From an uncultured Clostridia bacterium (GTDB lineage: Bacteria > Bacillota > Clostridia > TANB77 > CAG-508): a stretch of DNA of 44,199 nucleotides. The notes under the pieces were generated by a model. That model made no database searches. It was not told the DNA's origin and worked only from the letters and a program-made list of their open reading frames with translations. Where the stretch lies: NCBI GenBank assembly GCA_934130935.1, contig CAKOYQ010000013.1, forward strand, positions 1 through 44,199, written 5' to 3'. Of the stretch, positions 25,342 to 32,922 are shown one piece after another. Position numbers and translations under genes: made by a program. Each line of letters starts with the position of its first letter. The first letter of the stretch is position 1.

Positions 25342-26262
25342 ATGAGGGAAAATATGGAGAGAGTAATGTCAGTGGAAGATAAAATAAGAAGAGCAGAAGA
25401 AATATATTATAAAAGAAGACAACAAGAAGTGCCTATGAGAGAAATGATGCGAAAAACTCCAACAAAAAAGAATGATATTAGATTAATAAAAAAAATGATA
25501 AAACAAATAATAGTGTGTATGATTATATATGGAATTTTCTATCTTATTGTTAATAGCAATTATATTTTTTCGGAAGATTTTACAAATAAAGTTAAAGAGA
25601 TATTATCTCAAGATATAAATTTTTCACAAGTATATTCTGTAGTTTCAAATAGAATAAATGAAATATATAAGCAAACAATTAAAGAAGAATCACAAAATGA
25701 AGAGAATGAAGAACAAAATAAAGATATAATAAATAATGATGAAAATATAGGTGGTGCAGAGGAAAATCTAACAACAGTTGAAACACCAGATTCAGAGATA
25801 GTACAAGAGCAAATACCAGAAAACGAAACAAGTGGTTTATCACAAATGGAACAAGATGCAAATCATATAAAAAATACAATAAGTTTTATTAAACCTGTTA
25901 ATGGAAAAATAAGTTCAGTCTTTGGACTAAGAAATCCAACGACATCAACAGTGCCTAAAGACCATAAGGGAACAGACATTGCAACTGAAACGGGAAGCAA
26001 AATTGTTTCAGCAACAGACGGAAAAGTTGTATTAGTATCAACAACAGGAGATTATGGGAATCATCTAAAAATTCAAACAAATGATGTTATTATAGTATAT
26101 GCACATTGTAATAAATTATATGTAAATGAAGGAGACATAATTAAGCAAGGACAAGAAATCGCAGAAGTAGGTTCAACAGGAAACACTACAGGACCACATT
26201 TACACTTTGAAGTCAGATATCAAAATAGATATGTAGATCCACAATTAATTTTAGAATTGTAA
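25342..26262 (+). CDS. spoIVFA: SpoIVFA-like membrane protein with M23 (LytM) domain
   Basis: A 306-residue bitopic protein directly upstream of an M50 protease of the SpoIVFB type, so it is probably SpoIVFA, the partner that holds and inhibits SpoIVFB in the forespore membranes. One membrane helix lies at about 56-75 (IIVCMIIYGIFYLIV), followed by an acidic linker and an M23 domain at about 180-306. Unlike the degenerate LytM domain of Bacillus SpoIVFA, the zinc ligands are present: His208 and Asp212 (DHKGTDIA) and His286/His288 (GPHLHFE). A true endopeptidase activity is therefore possible. Either ATG 25342 or ATG 25354 could be the start; the second has GAGGGA upstream. Confidence 0.8.
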   Translation: MRENMERVMSVEDKIRRAEEIYYKRRQQEVPMREMMRKTPTKKNDIRLIKKMIKQIIVCMIIYGIFYLIVNSNYIFSEDFTNKVKEILSQDINFSQVYSVVSNRINEIYKQTIKEESQNEENEEQNKDIINNDENIGGAEENLTTVETPDSEIVQEQIPENETSGLSQMEQDANHIKNTISFIKPVNGKISSVFGLRNPTTSTVPKDHKGTDIATETGSKIVSATDGKVVLVSTTGDYGNHLKIQTNDVIIVYAHCNKLYVNEGDIIKQGQEIAEVGSTGNTTGPHLHFEVRYQNRYVDPQLILEL

Positions 26263-26273
26263 AGGGGGAAAAA

Positions 26274-26906
26274 TTGAGAATAAGAATAAATTTAACAACT
26301 ATTATTTTTATGGCTATATTTTGTTTTACGAACCAAATAAAAATATATATGCTAATTATGTCTTTTTGCTTTATACATGAATTAGGACATATTATAATGG
26401 GAAGAATATTAGGTATGCAATTAGAAAAAATAGAAATAGGACCATGTGGTTTTTCATCTTCATTTATAGCCAAACAAGCTGATTTTAGTTATGAAATAAA
26501 AAAAAGAAACAACTTTGAATTGAAAAAAATAATTGTGGCGATTACAGGGCCGATTATAAGTTTAATATTAGTTATGATATTTACATATATAGAGATACCA
26601 TATATAACAAAACAAGAAGCAGTCTATTCGAATATATTAATAATAATTTTCAATTTATTACCATTATATCCATTAGATGGAGGAAGGATATTAAAAGGTA
26701 TTTTATACATACAACTAGGGAGAGAAAAATCAGAATATTTAATCAGGAGTGTTACCAAAATAACAATAATTATTTTAACAATTATAAGTAGTATTGCAGT
26801 ATATTACTTTAAGAATATTGCAATATTTTTAGTATGTATATTTTTATGGAGTGTTATTTTACAAGAAAAAAATAGCAAAACTCTTGATATTTTGCGGAGG
26901 AAATAG
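26274..26906 (+). CDS. spoIVFB: SpoIVFB-like site-2 intramembrane metalloprotease
   Basis: A 210-residue M50-family protease with several membrane helices. The zinc motif HELGH lies at 35-39, with the third ligand Asp135 in PLYPLDGGR, the usual S2P pair. In Bacillus and many clostridia this enzyme removes the pro-sequence of sigma-K in the mother cell after engulfment. The length is short because it lacks the C-terminal CBS domain of Bacillus SpoIVFB. It starts at TTG 26274 after AAGGGGG, 11 bp behind the spoIVFA-like gene, and is probably co-transcribed with it. sigK itself is not in the window. Confidence 0.87.
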   Translation: MRIRINLTTIIFMAIFCFTNQIKIYMLIMSFCFIHELGHIIMGRILGMQLEKIEIGPCGFSSSFIAKQADFSYEIKKRNNFELKKIIVAITGPIISLILVMIFTYIEIPYITKQEAVYSNILIIIFNLLPLYPLDGGRILKGILYIQLGREKSEYLIRSVTKITIIILTIISSIAVYYFKNIAIFLVCIFLWSVILQEKNSKTLDILRRK

Positions 26907-26924
26907 TAAAATATAAGTGAAAAA

Positions 26925-26957
26925 AGGGCAAAAACGGAACCGACCCCAAATTGCCCA
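26925..26957. repeat. Dispersed repeat core upstream of der
   Basis: A 31-33-bp unit from AGGGCAA to TTGCCC with GGAACCGACCCC inside. It is identical over 33 bp to the copy at 28313-28345 and in the same orientation, so der is bracketed by two direct copies. It lies 18 bp upstream of the der start codon. Confidence 0.92.
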
Positions 26958-26975
26958 AAAAGAAGGTGAATAAAA

Positions 26976-28310
26976 ATGGGAAAACCAATAGTAGCAATAA
27001 TAGGAAAACCAAATGTCGGAAAATCTACATTTTTCAATTATATAGTAGGTAGCAGAATATCAATAGTAGAAGATACACCAGGAGTAACAAGAGATAGAGT
27101 ATATGCAGAAACTAACTGGAGGGGCAGAAATTTTACAGTAGTTGATACAGCAGGAATTGAGCCAGAAAAAGATGATATTATAATATCTCAAATGAGGGAA
27201 CAAGCTAAGATAGCAGTAGAAATAGCAGATGTAATAATATTTTTAACAGACATAAAACAAGGAGTAACAGCAGCAGATCAAGAAATAGCACTAATGTTAA
27301 AAAAATCTAAAAAACCAGTAGTATTGGTATGTAATAAAGCTGACAATATGAGCAGAGATAAAAATGAAATCTATGAGTTTTATAATTTAGGAATAGGAGA
27401 ACCATATCCTATATCAGCAGCAAATGCCTTAGGAATAGGGGATGTTTTAGACGCAATATATGAAAACTTTCCTCAAAAACAAGACGACGAAGATGAAGAC
27501 AATAGAATAAGAGTAGCTGTAATTGGGAAACCAAATGTAGGAAAATCATCACTAATAAATAAAATATTAGGAGAAAATAGAACAATAGTAAGTTCAATAG
27601 CTGGAACAACAAGAGATGCAATAGATACTGAATATGAAAATAAATATGGAAAATATACATTAATAGATACAGCAGGCATTAGAAGAAAAAGTAAAGTAAC
27701 AGAATCAATAGAAAAATTTAGTATTATGAGAACACTACTTGCGATTGAAAGAGCAGATGTATGTTTGATGATGATAGATGCATTAGATGGAGTATCAGAA
27801 CAAGATGCAAAAATTGCAGGGGAAGCTCATGAAGCTGGAAAAGGAATAATTATTGTTATAAATAAATGGGATGAATATGAAAAAGAAACAGGAACATTAG
27901 AAAAATACAAAAAAGAGGTATATAACAAATTATCATATTTATCTTATGCACCAATAATATTTATATCAGCAAAAACAGGTCAAAGAGTGGACAAACTATT
28001 TACAATGATAAACAATGTTGCAGAACAGAATTCGATGAGAATTTCGACATCTGTATTAAATCAGGTAATAAATGAAGCGATTGCTTTGGTTCAGCCACCA
28101 ACAGACAAGGGAAGGCGTTTGAAGATATTATATGCAACACAAGTATCAACAAAACCACCAACATTTGTGGTATTTGTTAATAATAAAGAATTATTCCATT
28201 TTTCTTATGAAAGATATTTGGTAAATCAAATAAGAAAAGAATTTGGATTAGAAGGAACACCAATTAGAATGATTGCAAGAGAAAAATCAGATAAAGAGTT
28301 TAATGGGTAA
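26976..28310 (+). CDS. der: Ribosome biogenesis GTPase Der
   Basis: A 444-residue tandem GTPase needed for 50S ribosomal subunit assembly. The first G domain starts IAIIGKPNVGKSTFFN with VDTAG and NKAD. The second has VIGKPNVGKSSLINK at about 182-196, then IDTAGIRRK and NKWD. A KH-like C-terminal domain carries PPTFVVFVN and SYERYLVNQIRKEFG. Length and all G motifs are normal. ATG 26976 follows AGAAGGTG. It is preceded and followed by direct copies of the dispersed repeat, and plsY and gpsA come next, an arrangement shared with many Firmicutes. Confidence 0.98.
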   Translation: MGKPIVAIIGKPNVGKSTFFNYIVGSRISIVEDTPGVTRDRVYAETNWRGRNFTVVDTAGIEPEKDDIIISQMREQAKIAVEIADVIIFLTDIKQGVTAADQEIALMLKKSKKPVVLVCNKADNMSRDKNEIYEFYNLGIGEPYPISAANALGIGDVLDAIYENFPQKQDDEDEDNRIRVAVIGKPNVGKSSLINKILGENRTIVSSIAGTTRDAIDTEYENKYGKYTLIDTAGIRRKSKVTESIEKFSIMRTLLAIERADVCLMMIDALDGVSEQDAKIAGEAHEAGKGIIIVINKWDEYEKETGTLEKYKKEVYNKLSYLSYAPIIFISAKTGQRVDKLFTMINNVAEQNSMRISTSVLNQVINEAIALVQPPTDKGRRLKILYATQVSTKPPTFVVFVNNKELFHFSYERYLVNQIRKEFGLEGTPIRMIAREKSDKEFNG

Positions 28311-28312
28311 AA

Positions 28313-28345
28313 AGGGCAAAAACGGAACCGACCCCAAATTGCCCA
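28313..28345. repeat. Dispersed repeat core between der and plsY
   Basis: The same 33-bp sequence and orientation as the copy at 26925-26957. It begins two bases after the der stop codon and ends 19 bp before the plsY start, just ahead of that gene's GAAAGGAG site. Confidence 0.92.
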
Positions 28346-28364
28346 TTGAAAGGAGTAGATAAAA

Positions 28365-28994
28365 ATGGCAACATATATAATAGTAGGAATAGTAGCTTAT
28401 TTAATAGGAAGTGTAAGTTTTTCGGTTATAATAAGCAAAAAAATGGCAGGATTTGATGTAAGAGAAAAAGGTAGTGGAAATGCAGGAGCAACAAATATGT
28501 TTAGAACGGTTGGAGCAAGAGCGGCAATATTAACACTTTTATGTGATTTATTAAAAGGAATAATTGCAATATTATTTGCTATTATAGCAGGGGCGATTGC
28601 TAAAAATTCTGATAAAGCATTATTACTTCAAATAGCTGGTATACTTGTAGTAGTAGGACATACATTCCCAATTTTTTTCGGGTTTAAGGGAGGTAAAGGT
28701 GTTGCAACAGCACTAGGTGTTGTATTAATGACAAATTGGAAGATCGGATTGATTTGCTTAGTATTTGCTCTAGTTTTAATGGCATTAACAAAAATGGTAT
28801 CAATGGGATCTGTAGGGGCAGCAATTTTATTTCCAGTGTTAGTATTATTTATACACACAAATTATACTATATTAGAAGGAAGTAATTATTTTATATATAG
28901 TATAATTTTAGCAGTAATTGTTGCATTTAACCATAGAAGTAACATACAAAGAATTTTAAATGGAACCGAAAATAAAATAAGTTTTAAGAAATAA
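28365..28994 (+). CDS. plsY: Acyl-phosphate:glycerol-3-phosphate acyltransferase PlsY
   Basis: A 209-residue polytopic membrane enzyme that makes 1-acyl-glycerol-3-phosphate, the first step of phospholipid synthesis. The three conserved loops are visible: GSVSFSVIISKKM with GSGNAGATNMFRTVG, VVGHTFPIFFGFKGGKGVATALG, and NHRSNIQRILNGTE. Length is normal. It is followed 26 bp later by gpsA, which makes its substrate glycerol-3-phosphate, so the pair is functionally matched. Confidence 0.97.
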   Translation: MATYIIVGIVAYLIGSVSFSVIISKKMAGFDVREKGSGNAGATNMFRTVGARAAILTLLCDLLKGIIAILFAIIAGAIAKNSDKALLLQIAGILVVVGHTFPIFFGFKGGKGVATALGVVLMTNWKIGLICLVFALVLMALTKMVSMGSVGAAILFPVLVLFIHTNYTILEGSNYFIYSIILAVIVAFNHRSNIQRILNGTENKISFKK

Positions 28995-29020
28995 TAAGTG
29001 TTTTAAGTTTGGGAGGGCAA

Positions 29021-30007
29021 ATGAAAAATATAGCCATAATAGGAAGTGGAAGCTGGGGAGTTGCACTTGCAATTCATTTAGCAAAATTAGGAAATAAAAT
29101 AAAAATTTGGTCATTTTCAGAAGAGGAAAAAGACTTGATTAATAATCAAAAAAAGTGTAAGTTTTTACCAAAAGCACAAATACCAGAGGGGGTGGAATGT
29201 ACAACATCATACAAAGAAGCAATACAGGGATCAGATTTTATAATACATGTAACTCCATCTAAATACACAAGAGATGTGGTAAAAGAATATAAAAAGTATG
29301 TAAAAAAACAACCAATTATAATATGTTCAAAAGGATTTGAAAAAGATAGTATGTTAACATTAGATGAGGTTATTCAAGAGGAAATACCTAATGTAAGAAT
29401 TGCTGTATTATCTGGACCAAGTCATGCAGAAGAAGTCTCAATAGCAGTGCCAACTGTTTTGGTTGTTGCTTCAAAATATGATTGTGTTTTAAAAATGGTT
29501 CAAGATACATTTATGTCTAGCAAAATGAGAATATATACATCTCGAGATGTAAAAGGTGTAGAACTTGGAGGAGCACTTAAAAATATAGTTGCATTTTGTG
29601 TAGGTGTTTCAATAGGAATTGGACTAGGAGATAATACTTCAGCAGCATTAATAACAAGAGGGCTAGCTGAATTGTCAAGGCTTGGAGTAGAACTTGGTGG
29701 GCAAAAGGAAACATTGTATGGATTAAGCGGACTTGGAGATTTAATTGTAACTTGTTTAAGTGAACATAGTAGAAATAGAAAAGCAGGAAAGCTAATTGGA
29801 CAAGGAATGAGCATAAAAGAAACTGAAAAAGAAGTTGGAATGACTATTGAAAGCATAGATAATATTGAAGTTGCACATGAATTAGGAAAACTACATAATA
29901 TAGAAATGCCTATAGTAGAAACAGTTTATGAAATTTTATATAAAGGATTAAAACCAGATGAAGCTGTGGATATGCTTATGAATAGAAACAAAAAGGATGA
30001 AGATTAG
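29021..30007 (+). CDS. gpsA: Glycerol-3-phosphate dehydrogenase [NAD(P)+]
   Basis: A 328-residue cytoplasmic dehydrogenase that reduces dihydroxyacetone phosphate to glycerol-3-phosphate for phospholipid synthesis. The N-terminal Rossmann motif is IIGSGSWGVALA, followed by CSKGFEKDS, VLSGPSHAEEV, the catalytic Lys in GALKNIVAF, and RGLAELSRLG with LSGLGDLIVTC. The start at ATG 29021 has GGGAGG upstream; an in-frame TTG at 29009 lies before that site and is unlikely. It follows plsY and probably shares its transcript. Confidence 0.97.
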   Translation: MKNIAIIGSGSWGVALAIHLAKLGNKIKIWSFSEEEKDLINNQKKCKFLPKAQIPEGVECTTSYKEAIQGSDFIIHVTPSKYTRDVVKEYKKYVKKQPIIICSKGFEKDSMLTLDEVIQEEIPNVRIAVLSGPSHAEEVSIAVPTVLVVASKYDCVLKMVQDTFMSSKMRIYTSRDVKGVELGGALKNIVAFCVGVSIGIGLGDNTSAALITRGLAELSRLGVELGGQKETLYGLSGLGDLIVTCLSEHSRNRKAGKLIGQGMSIKETEKEVGMTIESIDNIEVAHELGKLHNIEMPIVETVYEILYKGLKPDEAVDMLMNRNKKDED

Positions 30008-30109
30008 GTAAATAAAAACAAAATTAGGAATAGAAAAAAATAAATTGTTAAAAATATGGATATTAATAAAAGTGAGATATCGAGAGATAATCGTTTAGGA
30101 GGAATGAAA

Positions 30110-30628
30110 ATGGGATTTTTTGATAGTTTAGGAAAAAAGGCTAGTGCTGCATATGATGCAACTGCGGAGAAGACAGGAAAGCTTGCTAAAGAGGCAAAAT
30201 TGAGAATGAAAATTAATGAAAACAAGTCAGATATAAATGATATATACAAAGAAATAGGAAAAAAAGTTTATGAAAAACATGTTAGAGAAGAAAATATAGA
30301 TATTAAAACAGAATTGGAAGTAGAATGTACAAAAATTGATGTACTTTCAGCAGAAATCGAGACTTGTCTAAAATCTATATTAGAATTAAAAGAAAGAAAA
30401 CAATGTGAAAAATGCCACTCTGAAATAGATTTGGATGATGCATTTTGTCCAAAATGTGGTGAAAAGCAACCAGAAGTAGAAGTTAAAGAAGCAGAAGTAG
30501 TAGAAACAGAAAATACTGCAGATAAACAGAATGACGAGAATTCAGAACAAGAAGTAAAAGATGAGCTTGAAAATAATTCAGAACAAGAAGTAAAAGAAGA
30601 AACTGAAAATAATACAGATAATTATTAA
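30110..30628 (+). CDS. Zinc-ribbon protein with acidic repeat tail
   Basis: A 172-residue protein. The N-terminus GFFDSLGKKASAAYDATAEKTGKLA is an amphipathic helical segment, and a helical region follows to about 105. A zinc ribbon lies at about 112-135 (CEKCHSEIDLDDAFCPKCGE, two CxxC knuckles), and the tail after it is very acidic. The tail contains two 36-nt tandem copies (about 30538-30609) encoding NSEQEVKDELEN and NSEQEVKEETEN. Similar short proteins are common in gut clostridia, without known function. The ATG at 30110 is placed seven bases after AGGAGG; longer starts run upstream of that site. Confidence 0.78.
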   Translation: MGFFDSLGKKASAAYDATAEKTGKLAKEAKLRMKINENKSDINDIYKEIGKKVYEKHVREENIDIKTELEVECTKIDVLSAEIETCLKSILELKERKQCEKCHSEIDLDDAFCPKCGEKQPEVEVKEAEVVETENTADKQNDENSEQEVKDELENNSEQEVKEETENNTDNY

Positions 30629-30646
30629 AATATAGGTGATGAAACA

Positions 30647-31084
30647 ATGAAACTGGTAATTCAACGAGTGAAGAATGCAAGTGTAGAAGTAGAAGAAAAA
30701 ATAGTGGGAGAAATTGAAAAAGGATTTCTTGTATTAGTAGGAATAAAAACAGGAGACACCAAAGAACAAGCAGATTATTTAGTGAAAAAAGTATGCAATT
30801 TAAGAATATTTACAGATGAAAATAACAAAATGAATTTGTCACTAAAAGATGTAAATGGAAAATTACTGATAGTATCACAATTTACGCTATATGGAAATTG
30901 TAATGATGGGAATAGACCTAGTTTTATAGAAGCTGCAAAACCAGAGGAAGCAATACCATTATATGAATATTTTTGTAACGAATGTGCCAAAAAAGGAATA
31001 GAAGTTGAAAAAGGAATTTTTGGTGCAGATATGAAAGTAAAATTATTAAATGACGGACCTGTAACAATAGTTATAGAGAAATAA
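30647..31084 (+). CDS. dtd: D-aminoacyl-tRNA deacylase
   Basis: A 145-residue enzyme that hydrolyses D-amino acids (and glycine wrongly attached to tRNA-Ala) from tRNA. It starts MKLVIQRVKNASVEVE, has the SQFTLYGNC motif with the active-site SQ pair, RPSFIEAAKPEEA and the cross-subunit NDGPVTIVIE close to the C-terminus. Length is normal. It lies 18 bp after the zinc-ribbon gene and is followed by a terminator. Confidence 0.97.
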   Translation: MKLVIQRVKNASVEVEEKIVGEIEKGFLVLVGIKTGDTKEQADYLVKKVCNLRIFTDENNKMNLSLKDVNGKLLIVSQFTLYGNCNDGNRPSFIEAAKPEEAIPLYEYFCNECAKKGIEVEKGIFGADMKVKLLNDGPVTIVIEK

Positions 31085-31136
31085 AATAATTGTAAAATTA
31101 AATATATATAAATCACATATTATGTTGTGGTTTTTG

Positions 31137-31163
31137 ACCTTGTTTTATAACAAGGTTTTTTTT
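31137..31163 (+). terminator. Terminator after dtd
   Basis: ACCTTGTT pairs perfectly with AACAAGGT across a TTAT loop, followed by a run of T. It separates dtd from the sporulation operon. Confidence 0.92.
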
Positions 31164-31218
31164 ATGTAATAGTAAAGTTTAAGCGATTCACTAGATAGTA
31201 TATTAAAAAGTTTTAAAT

Positions 31219-31244
31219 TGTCGAAAACTTCTACACATTCGACA
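31219..31244. promoter_or_regulatory. Two inverted perfect Spo0A boxes upstream of spoIIAA
   Basis: TGTCGAA at 31219-31225 and its reverse complement TTCGACA at 31238-31244 lie upstream of the spoIIA promoter, with 21 bp from the second box to the -35. Both match the core 0A box exactly, in convergent orientation. The spoIIA operon is a known direct target of phosphorylated Spo0A, so motif, position and target gene all agree. Confidence 0.88.
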
Positions 31245-31264
31245 AAACTTCTCATTTTTTAATC

Positions 31265-31293
31265 TTGGAAAAAAATGTAAATAGGTATATAAT
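31265..31293 (+). promoter_or_regulatory. Sigma-A-type promoter of the spoIIA operon
   Basis: TTGGAA (31265-31270) and TATAAT (31288-31293) are 17 bp apart. In Bacillus subtilis spoIIA uses sigma-H with Spo0A; here the visible boxes are of sigma-A type, as at the Bacillus spoIIG promoter. I could not find a convincing sigma-H -10/-35 pair. Confidence 0.6.
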
Positions 31294-31336
31294 AATTTTA
31301 TCAATAGTAATACAAAATTATAAGAAAGGAGAGTTT

Positions 31337-31693
31337 ATGGAAAGTTTCTATAAAAAAGAGGACAAGCAATTAATCTTCGAAATAAATGAAGATATAGATG
31401 AATGTGTAGTGCAAAAGATAAGGAGGAAATTAGATAATGAAATTGAAAGATATATGCCTAAAGAAGTTGTATTTGATTTTAATAAAGTTTCTTTTATGGA
31501 CAGTGCAGGAATAGGGCTTATAATAGGAAGATACAAATTAGTAGATATGTTAGGAGGAAAAGTAAAGGTTACAAATTTGACAACACCAGTAAGAAAGATA
31601 TTTGAGATGAGTGGGATACTAAGAATAATTCCAGAGATAAAAAATGAAAATATAGAACATAAAATGACTAAAATTAAAGGGGGGACGATATGA
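31337..31693 (+). CDS. spoIIAA: Anti-sigma-F factor antagonist SpoIIAA
   Basis: A 118-residue STAS-domain protein. Unphosphorylated SpoIIAA binds SpoIIAB and frees sigma-F in the forespore. The phosphorylation site is Ser56 in FMDSAGIGLIIGRYK, and the LTTPVRKIFEMSGI stretch is typical. I chose ATG 31337 with GAAAGGAG upstream; the frame is open further back but has no better start. Its TGA overlaps the ATG of spoIIAB in ATGA, the usual coupling in this operon. Confidence 0.96.
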   Translation: MESFYKKEDKQLIFEINEDIDECVVQKIRRKLDNEIERYMPKEVVFDFNKVSFMDSAGIGLIIGRYKLVDMLGGKVKVTNLTTPVRKIFEMSGILRIIPEIKNENIEHKMTKIKGGTI

Positions 31694-32184
31694 AGAATAT
31701 ATATGATAATGAAATGAAAATAGAATTTTTAAGTAAATCAAGTAATGAAGCATTTGCTAGAATATCAGTAGCTGCATTTGTGGCACAATTAGATCCAACA
31801 CTTGAAGAAATAGCAGATATAAAAACATCAGTATCAGAAGCAGTTACAAACTCTATAATACATGGATATGAAGAACAATTAGGGATTGTTAAGTTAACAT
31901 GCAAAATAAGAGATAATGAAATAATTATAGAAATATCAGACTCTGGAAAGGGAATTGAAAATATAGAAATAGCAAAACAGCCATTATATACAACAAAGGC
32001 AAATTTAGAAAGAGCTGGAATGGGCTTTACCATTATGGAAAGTTTTATGGATGATGTTGAAGTTGAATCAGCATTAGGAATAGGCACAAAAATTACAATG
32101 AGAAAAAAGATAAAAAATACAAATAAAGAAGAGTTTGCAGTTTCTGCCATAGGAGGAGAAACTGCAATAAGGGGAGATGAATAG
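31690..32184 (+). CDS. spoIIAB: Anti-sigma-F factor SpoIIAB
   Basis: A 164-residue GHKL-fold kinase that holds sigma-F inactive and phosphorylates SpoIIAA. The N box region KTSVSEAVTNSIIHGYE, the DSGKGIENIEIAKQPLYTT lid region and AGMGFTIMESFMDDVEVES are standard. It carries about 15 residues past the usual end. Both gene junctions overlap (ATGA with spoIIAA; TAG/GTG sharing one base with sigF), so the three genes are translationally coupled. Confidence 0.97.
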   Translation: MKNIYDNEMKIEFLSKSSNEAFARISVAAFVAQLDPTLEEIADIKTSVSEAVTNSIIHGYEEQLGIVKLTCKIRDNEIIIEISDSGKGIENIEIAKQPLYTTKANLERAGMGFTIMESFMDDVEVESALGIGTKITMRKKIKNTNKEEFAVSAIGGETAIRGDE

Positions 32185-32912
32185 TGTATGATAATGATAT
32201 GAGAATCATCGAAAGTGCCCAAAATGGTAACAAAGAAGATATGACAAAATTAATAGAAGACAATAATGGACTTATTTGGAGCATTGTTCGAAGATTTAGT
32301 GGAAGAGGATATGATATAGAAGATTTATATCAAATTGGAAGTATTGGCTTTATAAAAGCTATACAGAGATTTGACACAAATTTTGAAGTTCGACTTTCAA
32401 CATATGCAGTACCATACATTTTAGGTGAAATAAAAAGATACATAAGAGATGACGGACCAATAAAGATAAGTAGAAGTATTAAAGAATTAAATGTAAAAAT
32501 AATAGAATTACAAAAAGAATATTTTAATAAACATGGCAAAGAGATAACTTTGGAAGGAATTTCAAAAGAACTTAGAATTTCAAAAGAAGAAATTACAATG
32601 GCATTAGACTCTACAAGGCCAGTAGATTCGATAGAAAATGCTAAATATACAGATAGTAAAACAGATAAGACAGTAAGTATTTTAGAACAGATTTCAACAG
32701 GAAGAGATGAACAGACAGAGATTACTAATAAAATAGCTATAAAGAATTTGATAAGTGAATTAGACGAAAAAGAAAGAGAAATAATAATGCTTAGATATTA
32801 TAAACAAAAAACTCAAATGCAAGTTTCTAAAATTTTGGGAATTACACAAGTTCAGGTTTCTAGAATTGAAAGAAAAGTACTAGATAAAATGCGAAAAAAG
32901 CTTATAAGCTGA
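32184..32912 (+). CDS. sigF: Forespore RNA polymerase sigma-F factor
   Basis: A 242-residue sigma factor that directs the first forespore-specific gene expression. Region 2 contains GLIWSIVRRFSGRGYDIEDLYQIGSIGFIKAIQRFD; only its first part need be noted (GYDIEDLYQIGSIGFIKA). The SVPY-like stretch AVPYILGEIKRYIRDDG marks the sporulation sigma subgroup. Region 4 ends with MQVSKILGITQVQVSRIERK. The GTG at 32184 overlaps the spoIIAB stop and has AAGGGGA upstream; an ATG five codons later lacks good spacing. Position after spoIIAA and spoIIAB fixes the identity as sigF rather than sigG. Confidence 0.97.
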   Translation: MYDNDMRIIESAQNGNKEDMTKLIEDNNGLIWSIVRRFSGRGYDIEDLYQIGSIGFIKAIQRFDTNFEVRLSTYAVPYILGEIKRYIRDDGPIKISRSIKELNVKIIELQKEYFNKHGKEITLEGISKELRISKEEITMALDSTRPVDSIENAKYTDSKTDKTVSILEQISTGRDEQTEITNKIAIKNLISELDEKEREIIMLRYYKQKTQMQVSKILGITQVQVSRIERKVLDKMRKKLIS

Positions 32913-32922
32913 AGGAGGCAGA

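Noticed and set aside
31674..32222. A 182-codon minus-strand frame opposite spoIIAB
   Set aside because: It overlaps a clear sporulation gene completely and shows no family motif.
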